This document shows, piece by piece, positions 1 to 8,404 of a DNA stretch of 64,000 nt. The notes beneath the pieces were generated by a model. That model worked only from the letters and a program-made list of their open reading frames with translations, was not told where the DNA came from and made no database searches. The position numbers and the translations under genes are program-made. Within the stretch, counting starts at the first letter, position 1. Each line of letters opens with the position of its first letter. Source of the stretch: Smaragdicoccus niigatensis DSM 44881 = NBRC 103563 (GTDB lineage Bacteria > Actinomycetota > Actinomycetes > Mycobacteriales > Mycobacteriaceae); contig NZ_AQXZ01000019.1 of assembly GCF_000380645.1 (NCBI RefSeq), forward strand, positions 310,001-374,000. Reading direction: 5' to 3'.

Positions 1-885
1 ATTGAGCATCTCCTGGAAGTAAAGCGGCAAGAAGAACAGCAATGCGCCGAGCGAGAAGTCGAGCGCGAAGATCACGACGAGCGAACCGGTGAAGTTTCGA
101 CGCCGGAGCAGGCTGAATTCGATGATCGGCGCGGGCGATCGCAGCTCGATCATCACGAATGCCACCGCGGCCGCCGCCGACAGGCCGAATAGCGCCAGCG
201 TCGAAGGCGCGGCGAAGCCCCAGCTCGGACCCTGAATCAGGGCCAGGCTCAGCACCGAAAGCAGGAACGCCGACACGAGTGCGCCGGCGTAGTCGATGCG
301 GCGGGACGCATTCGGGTCGAGGGATTCCGGTGTTGTCATCACGACCGCGGCGATGATCGCGATTCCGATGACGATGCACAGTTCGAAGATCGAACGCCAA
401 TTCAGGGTGGCGATCAGGACTCCGCCAATGAGGATCCCGACCCCGGACACCAACTCCGTGGCCCCACCCCACAGGCCGATGGCGAGGGCACGTTTGGCGT
501 CGACGAAGACGTCGGTGATGACGGACATCGACGCGGGGATCATCGCCGCGGCCCCGATTCCGGAGACCCCGATTCCCGCGATCAAGACCGGGGTGTCATT
601 CGCCAGGGCGGCAATCGCCGATCCGATGACGAAGAACGCGGTTCCGACCAGCAACACGAGGCGGCGCCCGAACACGTCCGCGACTCGGCCAGCCGCGATC
701 ATGAGCGCCGAATACGGGATGAGAAATGCGGTGACAGTCCACTGCAGTTCCTCGACGGAGGTGCCGAACTCTTTGTGGATCGAGGCGAGCGCGACGACGA
801 TCGCGGCAGTCGGAAGTTGTGCGATACCCGCGGCGGTGACCGTGGCCGCCAGCGTGGTGTTCTCACCCATTCGACTCGAACCCAT
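1..885 (-). CDS. MFS transporter, DHA2-like drug:H+ antiporter (3' end cut by window edge)
   Basis: The visible 295 codons encode a polytopic membrane protein with alternating hydrophobic helices. The loop GRVADVFGRRLVLL is the MFS motif A between helices 2 and 3, and a glycine-rich helix (VSGIGAAAMIPASMSVI) matches the antiporter motif C region. This pattern is typical of 14-helix DHA2 exporters, which use the proton gradient to expel small hydrophobic compounds. I chose ATG at 885 because GGGAGG lies 5 nt upstream; an ATG five codons later is the alternative. The reading frame is still open at base 1, so the C-terminal half is missing from view. Substrate unknown. Confidence 0.88.
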   Translation of the reverse strand, partial: MGSSRMGENTTLAATVTAAGIAQLPTAAIVVALASIHKEFGTSVEELQWTVTAFLIPYSALMIAAGRVADVFGRRLVLLVGTAFFVIGSAIAALANDTPVLIAGIGVSGIGAAAMIPASMSVITDVFVDAKRALAIGLWGGATELVSGVGILIGGVLIATLNWRSIFELCIVIGIAIIAAVVMTTPESLDPNASRRIDYAGALVSAFLLSVLSLALIQGPSWGFAAPSTLALFGLSAAAAVAFVMIELRSPAPIIEFSLLRRRNFTGSLVVIFALDFSLGALLFFLPLYFQEMLN

Positions 886-1062
886 GTCAACCTCCCGCGT
901 CGATCTTGTCACTCGACACGGCCTGGATTCACCTGATCGGTGGAACCGGACGTCCCCCGTCAGATCGACCCTCCGGAGGACATAACTCCTGCTCACAGAT
1001 TGCGATCGTTGACCTCAGCGCCGAACAAGCCGGCGAGAAACCTCGCAAGACAGGACAACACA

Positions 1063-1458
1063 ATGACCACTATCGCGGCCACCGCCACCGTCGACTCCTG
1101 GGCCAAGAAGTGCCCACGGATCGAAATGAAGATCCTCAACAGCACCAACAAGACGCTTCACCTGCAGCGGTTGACCAACCCCGACGGCAAATGGGTTACC
1201 GAGCCGCCGACCGTTCTCCGGCCACACGAGAGCGCAGTCGTCAGCGCAGTGAGCGGATGCCCCGACGGATTCAGCGTGATGATGAGCTACCGCATCGGAA
1301 AGACCTGCGCACGTGCGGATTTCACCGCCCACAACCACACCTGGTCGGGTGGCGCTGGTACTGCGACGACCGGCGTGATCGGCAGCAAGATCTACGACGT
1401 TTTCAGCCACCTGGACAGCGGATCACCGGTCTTTAGTGCGGAGTACCTGCTGAGCTGA
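1063..1458 (+). CDS. Small aegerolysin-like beta-sandwich protein
   Basis: A 131-residue protein with no signal peptide and no membrane segment. It has the pattern ILNSTNKTLHL...NPDGKW..P...L.P..S followed by GF.V...Y, alternating beta-strand-like segments that recall small beta-sandwich lipid- or membrane-binding proteins such as aegerolysins. That fold call is an inference from pattern only. ATG 1063 is preceded by AGGA at 1052-1055; an upstream in-frame ATG at 940 has a non-coding-looking extension. It is clearly paralogous to the secreted protein at 13145. It overlaps the convergent MFS gene tail by 26 nt. Function unknown. Confidence 0.72.
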   Translation: MTTIAATATVDSWAKKCPRIEMKILNSTNKTLHLQRLTNPDGKWVTEPPTVLRPHESAVVSAVSGCPDGFSVMMSYRIGKTCARADFTAHNHTWSGGAGTATTGVIGSKIYDVFSHLDSGSPVFSAEYLLS

Positions 1459-2677
1459 CTGGAGACAAGTCCTCGAGATAGCGCGGCTTGCAGGCCTGCC
1501 ACGCACCGGCGAGCATCACAATCAGCGCGACCGCGAGCACCGCGAACGAGGAATTCCAGCCACCCGTCGCGTCGTGCAGGAGTCCGAACAGAACCGGGCC
1601 GAGGCACGCCACGAGGTAGCCCATCCCCTGCGCGAAACCCGACAAGGCAGCCGAACCCTGCGGCGTGCGCGTGCGCAGGTTGATCAGCGTCAGCGCCAGC
1701 GGGAACGTGCTCGGCCCGAGGCCCAGGATCACGACCCACAGGATCGGCGCCGCCATCGGAGCCCACAACAGACCGGCATAGCCGATCCCGCTCGCCACTG
1801 CGCAAGCGACCGCGACCGGGAACGGATTCCGGATGCGCGCCGCAAACGTGGGCGCAGCGAGCGCCGGGACAAGTCCCATGAAGGCGAAGAGTGCGAGCAT
1901 CGTCGCGGCGAACGCTTCGGAGGCTCCGGCCTCGACGAACAGTGCCGGCAACCAGGTGAACATCGCGTAGGTCGCGAACGACGTCATACCGAACATCGCC
2001 GCCATGCCCCACGCGAGCGGGTTGCGTCCGACGCGAACGGGCTCCGAAGGGGCGGAATCCCCCAGTGCACCCGGACCGCGCAGGAAAAACCAAGGCAGGG
2101 CCGCCGCCACGGCCAACGCCGACCACATCCCGATCGAGAATCTCCAGCCGTACGCCTCGGACACCGGGACTGCGACCAGCGCCGGCACAACCGTCCCGAT
2201 CTGGACCATCGTGATGTACACCGAACTCAGAATCGCGACGCGATCGGAGAAGTACCGCTTGACCAGCGGCGGGATCACGACGTTGCCGACTCCCATACCC
2301 GCCAGGGCGACCGCCGAGAGCGCGAGCATCGAGCCCGCGTCATTGACCGTGGTGCGTGCGGCGATGCCGAACGCGGTGAGGATCATCGCGATGAGGACTG
2401 TCGCTTCGAGGTCGAAACGACGAACCAGCGCCGGAGTCAGCACACCAGCCAGCGCGAACATCGCGGTCGGAACCATGCCGAAGATGCCGATGACGGTCGT
2501 CGAGAAACCGATGTCGTGGGCGATCTCATGCGCGAGCGGCGTGAACGACGTGACCGCCGTCCGCAGGGTCAGCGCGGAGGCGATGATCGCAACAAAAACC
2601 AGGGCTCGTCCCTGTGCACGCGCAAGGTCACGTTCCGTCGACGGACGAACGATGCCCGGAAGGGTCAGAGTAGCCAC
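1433..2677 (-). CDS. MFS transporter, CynX/NimT-like
   Basis: A 414-residue, roughly 12-helix major facilitator. The N-terminal half has the ALTLRTAVTSFTPL segment and the C-terminal repeat the GLGPSTFPLALTLINLRTRT segment seen in CynX/NimT-type (cyanate/2-nitroimidazole) exporters; the substrate cannot be deduced. I place the start at GTG 2677, not the in-frame GTG at 2716, because a perfect promoter (-35 TTGCTC, 17-bp spacer, -10 TATGAT) puts the transcription start on this GTG, giving a leaderless mRNA. It is divergent from a FadR-type regulator, whose likely operator overlaps this -10, so it is probably that regulator's target. Confidence 0.88.
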   Translation of the reverse strand: MATLTLPGIVRPSTERDLARAQGRALVFVAIIASALTLRTAVTSFTPLAHEIAHDIGFSTTVIGIFGMVPTAMFALAGVLTPALVRRFDLEATVLIAMILTAFGIAARTTVNDAGSMLALSAVALAGMGVGNVVIPPLVKRYFSDRVAILSSVYITMVQIGTVVPALVAVPVSEAYGWRFSIGMWSALAVAAALPWFFLRGPGALGDSAPSEPVRVGRNPLAWGMAAMFGMTSFATYAMFTWLPALFVEAGASEAFAATMLALFAFMGLVPALAAPTFAARIRNPFPVAVACAVASGIGYAGLLWAPMAAPILWVVILGLGPSTFPLALTLINLRTRTPQGSAALSGFAQGMGYLVACLGPVLFGLLHDATGGWNSSFAVLAVALIVMLAGAWQACKPRYLEDLSPVSSAGTPH

Positions 2678-2682
2678 CCAGA

Positions 2683-2697
2683 AATCATAGGATGATT
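2683..2697. promoter_or_regulatory. Probable GntR operator (AATCAT-3-ATGATT)
   Basis: The 15-bp sequence AATCATAGGATGATT is a perfect palindrome with 6-bp arms and a 3-bp centre. It covers the -10 box of the MFS promoter and lies in the 62-bp gap between the divergent MFS and GntR genes, so the GntR protein could repress the transporter by binding here. The regulator assignment is inference from position. Confidence 0.55.
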
Positions 2698-2712
2698 GGA
2701 TGACCGGAGCAA
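2684..2712 (-). promoter_or_regulatory. Leaderless promoter of the CynX-like MFS gene
   Basis: On the minus strand, TTGCTC (2707-2712), a 17-bp spacer and TATGAT (2684-2689) form a near-consensus sigma70-type promoter. The -10 ends 6 nt before GTG 2677, so transcription would start at or next to the start codon. Confidence 0.65.
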
Positions 2713-2726
2713 TCACATAACGCCGG

Positions 2727-2732
2727 TAGACT
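2727..2732 (+). promoter_or_regulatory. -10 box of the GntR gene (leaderless)
   Basis: TAGACT ends 7 nt before ATG 2740 and there is no Shine-Dalgarno sequence, which fits a leaderless transcript. Confidence 0.5.
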
Positions 2733-2739
2733 GTGCGAT

Positions 2740-3402
2740 ATGGAACACGTCCGACGGACGAGCCTGATCTCCCAGGTGACCGACCAACTGCGAACCGAGA
2801 TTCGCGAAGGCCGGTGGGCTGTCGGTACCCGCATCCCGACCGAACCGGAGCTCACCGAACTCACGGGAGTCGGCCGGAACACCGTCCGCGAAGCTGTGCA
2901 AGCTCTGGTCCACGCCGGCGTTCTCGAACGTCGCCAGGGTTCCGGAACCTTCGTCATTGCAACATCGGAGGTCGGCGGCGCGCTATCGAAATACTTCGCC
3001 GATGCCCACGAGCGGGACGTACTCGAACTGCGTCAGGCTCTCGACACCACGGCCGCCATCCTCGCCGCGCAACGCCGCGACGACGCCGACATCGAGGTCA
3101 TGAATCGCCTCCTCGACGAGCGTGCCCAGGCCTGGGACGACGACAACCCGCGCGCCATCGAAGCGGATGTAGAACTGCACCGCGCGATCGTGGTGGCAAG
3201 CCACAACGCCGTCTATCTCCAGTTCTACGACTCGCTGCTCCCGGCGATCGAAGCCGGCATCCGCCAGCGGACATCGAAGACCGGCGAATCGTACGACGCG
3301 GAACACCGCGCGCTCGTCGACGCCATCATCGCCGGCGACTCCGAACGCGCGGCCAAAGCCACGAACTGCTTCTTCAACGAACTGCTGCGCGACTTCGAGT
3401 AG
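2740..3402 (+). CDS. FadR-subfamily GntR transcriptional regulator
   Basis: A 220-residue one-component regulator. Residues about 5-72 form the GntR winged helix (TELTGVGRNTVREAV recognition region, then the wing LERRQGSGTFV). Residues about 85-215 are an all-helical FCD ligand-binding domain with conserved acidic and histidine positions (ELHRAIVVASHN). FCD regulators usually sense a small organic acid, often via a metal. It is transcribed divergently from the CynX-like exporter and is most likely its repressor, releasing it when the exported compound accumulates. The ligand is not deducible. Confidence 0.93.
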   Translation: MEHVRRTSLISQVTDQLRTEIREGRWAVGTRIPTEPELTELTGVGRNTVREAVQALVHAGVLERRQGSGTFVIATSEVGGALSKYFADAHERDVLELRQALDTTAAILAAQRRDDADIEVMNRLLDERAQAWDDDNPRAIEADVELHRAIVVASHNAVYLQFYDSLLPAIEAGIRQRTSKTGESYDAEHRALVDAIIAGDSERAAKATNCFFNELLRDFE

Positions 3403-3416
3403 TTGCCGCCGAATCC

Positions 3417-5000
3417 TCAGAACGGTGGCGGTGCGTACTTGTCCCGCAGGTTCTCGACTTGGCGGTGTTGCATGTAGAGCCTCCTTAAGGACCGCAGTGT
3501 TTGCTGCTGCGCCGGGTCGTTGGTCATCGCGATGTCGTTGAGTGTCGGGCCCGGGATATCGGGTCCGATATGGGTTTCCCACCAGGTGGGGTGGTCGAGT
3601 TCTTTGTCCAGGTCGTCGGCATGAATCCAGCCGCCAGTGTCAGGTTCGATCTCGAATCGATCGAGGTTCGGCGCGAGGTTCGCCGGATACGGTCCGGCTC
3701 TGGTGATCCGGGTCAACCCGTTCGGAGAAGTCCACATCACCCCCGATTTCACGCGTCGACAGCCCCACAGCTTCTTCGTCTTCAACTGGTGATGGGCCTT
3801 GCACACGGGTTGAAGGTTCGACACGATCGTCAAACCCCCGAGGGTCGGGTTGTCGTGGTTGAACGGGTTGATGTGGTCCAACTCGCAGTCCCGCGACGGC
3901 ACGCAGCAGCCGGGGAACGTGCACGTCGGGTACATCGCCCGCACCACGGCCGCAACGGTCGCGTCGGGCTTGTATTTCAGGGCACTGTTCGACCACCGGG
4001 GCGGTGTCACCAGCGGCTTTGCCGGTACGGACGCGGGCTTACGCACGCGCCCGCAATCGACGAGCGGCAGCGAATCCCCGCTACGGGGCTTGTCCGCCAA
4101 GGCGGCGAGTTCGGCGAAGATCGCCTGCCACGCCGCATCACCGGCAAGCTCGCGCACGAGCTCCACAGGGATCGGGGTCCCGTCATCCAACGTCGCGGCC
4201 CCGTTCTTCAACGCCAACAACGTCTTGATGTCCACCAGGATCTGCAGCAGAAACTTGCGACGCGTCGGCTGCTCGACTCCCGCTTTGGGGCAGTCGACAT
4301 CCTCGCACCGGCACACCAACACCGTTTCCCCATGCAACAGCGCCATCAACCCGTCCGCGCGCCGGGCGTTGCGGGTGCGCGGGTCCTTAGGGCAGACGGT
4401 TTCGGCGATCTCGTTGATCAACCGATCCGCCTCATGACCCTCCAGATCAGTGATGCACGCCGAGAGCCACGAGAGTCCGTTGCCCTCGTGCCGCACATAC
4501 ACGGTGCGGGACACGCGTTGGTTGAGCTCGCGTGCGGCGGCGGCTTCCTCCGGGTTCACCTCGAACCACAACGCCCATAACCGGCGCCGAAGCGGTCCCG
4601 GCGTCAGGCGTTCTGCGAGCGGAACGAGGTGCGGCTCGACACCGTCGATCGTCTCGGCGCACGCGTCTCGGAACACGGACACGATGGTCGAGACCGAGGC
4701 GTAGTCGATGACCTCGGCTTCGAACGCGGCATGCACCAACGGGAGTCGATGCCACAACTGACTGCCGGTTTCCACCAACAAGTCCGCGGCCCTTTTGGAA
4801 ATCCCCAACGCGACCGCGACCTCGGTGATCGCCGAAAACTGCACATCCACCGGGTCGGGAGCTGACGCGATCTGCCAGTCCCAAAACTCATGCGCGGCCA
4901 TTGCCTTCCGGCATGCAGCCGCGTTCTCCGCCTGCGCGAGCTGGACGAGATCGTCGAGCGTCATGCAGTCGGCGTCAGGGGAAATGTCGGTATCGAACAC
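3417..5000 (-). CDS. DUF222 / HNH endonuclease (13E12 repeat family)
   Basis: A 527-residue protein of the family that recurs in many copies in actinobacterial genomes. The N-terminal two thirds is the helical DUF222 domain. Residues about 360-408 are an HNH domain: paired cysteines (CTFPGC), the core CELDHINPFNH, then a downstream asparagine and KAHH. The metal- and DNA-binding residues look intact, so nuclease activity is plausible, but the biological role is unknown. I start at GTG 5000 because TAGATT (5008-5013) ends 7 nt upstream, giving a leaderless mRNA; the 44-residue upstream in-frame extension has no ribosome site. Confidence 0.9.
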   Translation of the reverse strand: MFDTDISPDADCMTLDDLVQLAQAENAAACRKAMAAHEFWDWQIASAPDPVDVQFSAITEVAVALGISKRAADLLVETGSQLWHRLPLVHAAFEAEVIDYASVSTIVSVFRDACAETIDGVEPHLVPLAERLTPGPLRRRLWALWFEVNPEEAAAARELNQRVSRTVYVRHEGNGLSWLSACITDLEGHEADRLINEIAETVCPKDPRTRNARRADGLMALLHGETVLVCRCEDVDCPKAGVEQPTRRKFLLQILVDIKTLLALKNGAATLDDGTPIPVELVRELAGDAAWQAIFAELAALADKPRSGDSLPLVDCGRVRKPASVPAKPLVTPPRWSNSALKYKPDATVAAVVRAMYPTCTFPGCCVPSRDCELDHINPFNHDNPTLGGLTIVSNLQPVCKAHHQLKTKKLWGCRRVKSGVMWTSPNGLTRITRAGPYPANLAPNLDRFEIEPDTGGWIHADDLDKELDHPTWWETHIGPDIPGPTLNDIAMTNDPAQQQTLRSLRRLYMQHRQVENLRDKYAPPPF

Positions 5001-5007
5001 GCATTCG

Positions 5008-5013
5008 AATCTA
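5008..5013 (-). promoter_or_regulatory. -10 box of the DUF222/HNH gene (leaderless)
   Basis: TAGATT on the minus strand ends 7 nt before GTG 5000. Confidence 0.5.
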
Positions 5014-5184
5014 CACCGGGGGTCCGACAAGTAACGCCCTGACCAGCAGGAATGTGCAAGTTCTGCGGCCGGGCCGCGCTCTGTCCCACGGAGTACATAC
5101 ATACGCAGATCGGCGCTATCGCTCGTCGGCACACAGGTCTACGGTCACTTTTGGGAACTCCATTTCCGCGACAGGAGACCAACC

Positions 5185-5619
5185 ATGTCCGACCAGAACA
5201 AAGCCACCGCGAGGCGCATTTTCGAAGCCTGGAACGCCCGAGACCTCGACGCTTTCGACGAGGTATTCGCCGCCACGGCCATCACGCATGACCCCCAGAA
5301 TCCGTTCCAGGACGTCGTCGGTCCGGAAGGCATGCGGATGCTGGTCCGCATGTACACCGAAGGATTCTCGGACCAGAGCTTCCTCATCAACGAACAGATC
5401 GCCGAGGGCGATTTCGTCGTCACCCGCTGGACCGGCACCGGCCACAACGACGGTCCCATGATGGGCATGCCCGCCACGAACAAGTCGTGCACCGTCACGG
5501 GAATGACGATCAACCGCTTCGAGAACGGCAAGATCGTCGAAGGCTGGGCCAGCTGGGACACCCTCGGGATGCTGCAGCAGCTCGGCGTCATCCCCGCACC
5601 ACAAGCCGCAGGCGCCTAG
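5185..5619 (+). CDS. SnoaL-like ester cyclase family protein
   Basis: A 144-residue NTF2-fold protein of the SnoaL/ester-cyclase group. It has the usual order: an N-terminal helix (ARRIFEAWNARDLDAFDEVF), the strand with an acidic histidine region (ITHDPQNPF) and the C-terminal hairpin FENGKIVEGWASWDTLGMLQQLG. Such proteins range from polyketide cyclases to small hydrolases; nothing nearby indicates a polyketide pathway, so the substrate is unknown. A clear AGGAG lies 10 nt before the ATG. Its stop overlaps the stop of the convergent DUF1275 gene by 4 nt (CTAG). Confidence 0.88.
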   Translation: MSDQNKATARRIFEAWNARDLDAFDEVFAATAITHDPQNPFQDVVGPEGMRMLVRMYTEGFSDQSFLINEQIAEGDFVVTRWTGTGHNDGPMMGMPATNKSCTVTGMTINRFENGKIVEGWASWDTLGMLQQLGVIPAPQAAGA

Positions 5620-6296
5620 CTCAGGGGCGCGTCGGTCGCCCGCCTCGCATCCCGCTCATCCAGAATCGCCATCGCCAGCGTTCCGAGGATCAGCAGCATC
5701 GGTAACCACACCGCCTTGACGTGCACGAAGTACGTCGTGGCACCACCGAGCAAAGCTCCCCCGACAAACGCACCCACGATGATGAGATAGACGTGCGTAT
5801 TCGCCCGTTGCTCTTGATCGCCGTCGACGAAGCCGGCATAGGCGCCTTCGATAAGACGAGTCAGGTTCCCAGTCGTCGCAATCGGGATGTAGGCGAGCGA
5901 TCCGACCTGCCGATACATGCTGATCTGAACCGCCGCGATGAACGCGATCGGGACAGTGACGAACGCATTCGGCACACTTTCCGGCACGAAACCGATGACG
6001 AACAACACCAGCGCATGCAGGCCGATCACCAGCAACGCCGGATAGAAAACCGCTTCGTGCCCACGCTTGCTCTTGATGAAGCTTGCGATGATGACGCCCA
6101 CCACGAACGCCAAGATCGGCCAGAGGTGAGCGAGCATCTCCGACCACTGCTTCCGGGACAGATTGACCGTCAGCAGGATGACGTTTCCGGTCTGCCCCGT
6201 CGCGAACACTCCCCTCGTCAGGATCGTGTACGCGTCCAGGAAGCCACCGGTCGCCGTGAGCAATCCGGCGAACAGCAAGGACGATGACCTGGGCAT
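5616..6296 (-). CDS. DUF1275 (YoaK-like) membrane protein
   Basis: A 226-residue protein with about six hydrophobic helices. It opens with the family signature GFLDAYTILTRGVFATGQTG and NVILLTVNL, followed by the RQVGSLAYIPIATTGNLTRL segment typical of DUF1275. The family is widespread and of unknown function, possibly transport. The ATG at 6296 is preferred to an in-frame GTG at 6320 because a TAATGT -10 box ends 7 nt upstream of it. Confidence 0.9.
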   Translation of the reverse strand: MPRSSSLLFAGLLTATGGFLDAYTILTRGVFATGQTGNVILLTVNLSRKQWSEMLAHLWPILAFVVGVIIASFIKSKRGHEAVFYPALLVIGLHALVLFVIGFVPESVPNAFVTVPIAFIAAVQISMYRQVGSLAYIPIATTGNLTRLIEGAYAGFVDGDQEQRANTHVYLIIVGAFVGGALLGGATTYFVHVKAVWLPMLLILGTLAMAILDERDARRATDAPLS

Positions 6297-6303
6297 ATGC
6301 GCG

Positions 6304-6309
6304 ACATTA
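6304..6309 (-). promoter_or_regulatory. -10 box of the DUF1275 gene (leaderless)
   Basis: TAATGT on the minus strand ends 7 nt before ATG 6296. Confidence 0.45.
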
Positions 6310-6343
6310 GTGCCGCGCACATGATCCCGTTCCGAAATTCGAC

Positions 6344-7615
6344 CTACTTGCGGAACTCCTGCACGGGCTCGAATTCCGCTGCCTTGTCACCCATCTCATT
6401 GCGATACCACTGCTCCCGGCGGCGGCGCTGCACCGAATCGGCGACCCGGTTGAGTGGTGGCACGAATCGGCGCACAGTCTCCAGACCGAAGGTGAACGGA
6501 ATCGTCGCGACCGGCATGAAGACCCAGGGCAGCCGACGCGGCATCGCATGCCGCCCATACGTCGACGGCATGAGCCACAACGCCGTGTAGCCGATCTGCA
6601 TGCGGTAGTTGAATTCGTCCCGGACGCGCTTGCGCCACGGCGTTCCCGACTTCGGCTTGAACGCCGGCAGGTACGACTCGACGAGTTCCTCGCCGTCCTT
6701 GCCCGCGGTGTACGCACGCTTGACGAAAGCCGCGAACATCAGCTGGACGGACTCGCGGAAGTTGCGCGGATACCACTCCGGCTGGACGCCGAGAAGGTGG
6801 CCGACGTACCGCCAGAAGTGAATCGTCGCTTCGATCTCGGAGATCGTCGTCTGATGTCCGACGCTCCACAGCGCCAGGCCCGGCACGACGCTGCCACCCA
6901 TCAGCGTGAGTGCAGCGTCGCCGATGCTGATCGGAACACCCCACGCGTCGTAGTCCCATTCCGGACGCTGCATGAGCTTCCGACGAATGAAGACGTGCAT
7001 GATTCGCACCCGCATCGCCGTCGCCTTGCCGCGCCCACCTGGTTCGAGACCGCCAGGGTCGGAGACGTCGATCCAGAACCGGACCGTTTCCATCTGCCGC
7101 TTGTGCGCTGCCTTGCCGGCATAGCCGCCGGCGTAGGACAGCGGCTTGGTGATCGAGCTTTCGGAGTACATCTCGAGCGTGCTCGTCGTGGCGAAGCTGA
7201 AGGCCGCAGTGCCCCACCGGCGAAAGACCTTCGCGCCACGCTCGACGAGGTCCCGATCGAGCCACTCCGGGTCTTGCTCGAACTCGGCAAACAATCGCAC
7301 GAGAGACGCCGGCGCATCCGGCACCGACTCGACGCCGTGCGTGAGCGCTTGGTCGAGCATTTCGCGTCCACGTTTGGGCCCGATTTCACCAAGGTAGACC
7401 TCGTCGACGAATGCCTCCGCGACGGGATCTGCCTGGTAGTAGGCCGCCGCGAACGACCGGACGATCTCATCGGACGGCTGCGGATCGAACCGGAAGAGCG
7501 CCTTCCACACCTGCCGCACCCGCTGTACTGCAGGTTCGTTGACCTTCTCCCAGTAGCGGAATTCGGTCGGGATCTTGCCCGGTTGGGCGGTGCCGATGAC
7601 GGCTGGCGCTTTCAT
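6344..7615 (-). CDS. MpaB/Lcp-type oxygenase family protein (DUF2236)
   Basis: A 423-residue protein of the oxygenase MpaB / latex-clearing family. These are heme proteins that cleave or oxidise hydrophobic substrates; Lcp cleaves rubber and fungal MpaB cleaves a farnesyl chain. Family-like segments include the arginine/histidine-rich helix around TAMRVRIMHVFIRRKL and the Q..TISEIEATIHFWRYVGHLLG segment. The start at ATG 7615 follows the divergent promoter region; an upstream in-frame TTG at 7651 lies inside an operator and is unlikely. It is divergent from a TetR regulator across two perfect operators, so it is almost certainly regulated by it. Substrate unknown. Confidence 0.88.
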   Translation of the reverse strand: MKAPAVIGTAQPGKIPTEFRYWEKVNEPAVQRVRQVWKALFRFDPQPSDEIVRSFAAAYYQADPVAEAFVDEVYLGEIGPKRGREMLDQALTHGVESVPDAPASLVRLFAEFEQDPEWLDRDLVERGAKVFRRWGTAAFSFATTSTLEMYSESSITKPLSYAGGYAGKAAHKRQMETVRFWIDVSDPGGLEPGGRGKATAMRVRIMHVFIRRKLMQRPEWDYDAWGVPISIGDAALTLMGGSVVPGLALWSVGHQTTISEIEATIHFWRYVGHLLGVQPEWYPRNFRESVQLMFAAFVKRAYTAGKDGEELVESYLPAFKPKSGTPWRKRVRDEFNYRMQIGYTALWLMPSTYGRHAMPRRLPWVFMPVATIPFTFGLETVRRFVPPLNRVADSVQRRRREQWYRNEMGDKAAEFEPVQEFRK

Positions 7616-7627
7616 GAATCCAGCATT

Positions 7628-7645
7628 ACCGACATCTGTGTCGGT
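7628..7645. promoter_or_regulatory. TetR operator O1 (perfect 7-4-7 palindrome)
   Basis: ACCGACATCTGTGTCGGT has two perfect 7-bp arms. It lies in the 64-bp gap between the divergent MpaB-like and TetR genes, nearer the MpaB-like gene. Confidence 0.75.
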
Positions 7646-7650
7646 TGTCA

Positions 7651-7668
7651 ACCGACAGTTGTGTCGGT
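7651..7668. promoter_or_regulatory. TetR operator O2 (perfect 7-4-7 palindrome)
   Basis: ACCGACAGTTGTGTCGGT has the same arms as O1 with a different centre. The centres are 23 bp apart, about two helical turns, so two dimers could bind the same face. It abuts the TAATCT -10 box of the TetR gene. Confidence 0.75.
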
Positions 7669-7673
7669 AATCT
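7668..7673 (+). promoter_or_regulatory. -10 box of the TetR gene (leaderless, operator-overlapping)
   Basis: TAATCT begins on the last base of operator O2 and ends 6 nt before GTG 7680, which predicts autorepression and a leaderless mRNA. Confidence 0.5.
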
Positions 7674-7679
7674 TGAGCC

Positions 7680-8285
7680 GTGACCGAACCGAAGCGCCGA
7701 TTAAAGGGCGAGCAGCGCCGAGAACTTGTTGTCGACGCTGCGCGCGCCCTGTTCGCCGAACGCGCCTACGACGAGGTCTCCATCGGCGATATCGCCAGCC
7801 GAGCAGGCGTTTCGCGAACCGTCATGTACGACCATTTCCCCTCGAAGCAAGCGCTCGTTCAGTCATTCCTCATGGAGGAGATGTCCGCGCTGCTCGCCGC
7901 ACTGACCGAACAACTTCTCGGAGCGGGAACCAGTTACGAACGCTTCGCAGCCGTGGTCCGGACCCACTTCGACTTCGTTCAGCAACGCCCGCTCGCGTTC
8001 CGCATGCTCGCCCTGGACTCGCGAACAGATGCCGATATCGCACAGGCCGGCCGCGACCTTCGAGACCTCTCCGACCAAGCACTCAGCGCGGCACTGGCCG
8101 CCGACGCCGAGCGCGCCGGACTCGACATCGACAACACCGATCGCACCATCAGCGTCGTAATGCTCACCGCAGCAATCCGCGGACTTTGCGAATGGTGGTT
8201 CGAGCACCCTGAAGTCAGCAGCGCCGAGATCAGCGAGATGGCAGTGAAGCTTCTCTGGGGTGGCGTTCGCAGCATCGCCGAGTGA
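7680..8285 (+). CDS. TetR family transcriptional regulator
   Basis: A 201-residue regulator with the TetR N-terminal three-helix HTH at about residues 15-60 (SIGDIASRAGVSRTVMYDHF) and an all-helical ligand-binding C-terminus. It starts with GTG directly after its own operator and -10 box. It probably represses both itself and the divergent MpaB-like oxygenase gene until an inducer, perhaps the oxygenase substrate, binds. Confidence 0.93.
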   Translation: MTEPKRRLKGEQRRELVVDAARALFAERAYDEVSIGDIASRAGVSRTVMYDHFPSKQALVQSFLMEEMSALLAALTEQLLGAGTSYERFAAVVRTHFDFVQQRPLAFRMLALDSRTDADIAQAGRDLRDLSDQALSAALAADAERAGLDIDNTDRTISVVMLTAAIRGLCEWWFEHPEVSSAEISEMAVKLLWGGVRSIAE

Positions 8286-8345
8286 ACGCACTTGCTCCTC
8301 GTTTGAGATAAATCACGCACGTCAACGTCTCATCTAGCAATTTGT

Positions 8346-8361
8346 GTGTACAGCTGTACAC
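8346..8361. promoter_or_regulatory. Perfect 16-bp palindrome GTGTACAGCTGTACAC
   Basis: The palindrome has no spacer and overlaps a possible -10 box TACACT (8357-8362) about 45 nt upstream of the 8405 gene. Position and symmetry suggest an operator for a dimeric repressor, not identified. It resembles no operator in the adjacent TetR region. Confidence 0.5.
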
Positions 8362-8404
8362 TCAGTAGGCGAATACCCCAAGCAATACCAAGTAGGAGCG
8401 AACC

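Noticed and set aside
1574-2695. Long open frame of 373 codons on the plus strand opposite the CynX-like MFS gene
   Set aside because: It is rich in Arg, Gln, Asp and His with no hydrophobic core, as expected of the antisense of a GC-rich membrane gene, and has no ribosome site.
3417-5000. Homing endonuclease or mobile intron, because of the HNH domain
   Set aside because: DUF222-HNH proteins are stand-alone chromosomal genes in Actinobacteria; no intron, intein or interrupted host gene is seen.
6548-8212. Plus-strand frame of 554 codons across the MpaB-like and TetR genes
   Set aside because: It runs through two genes, the operator region and both regulatory elements; antisense composition.
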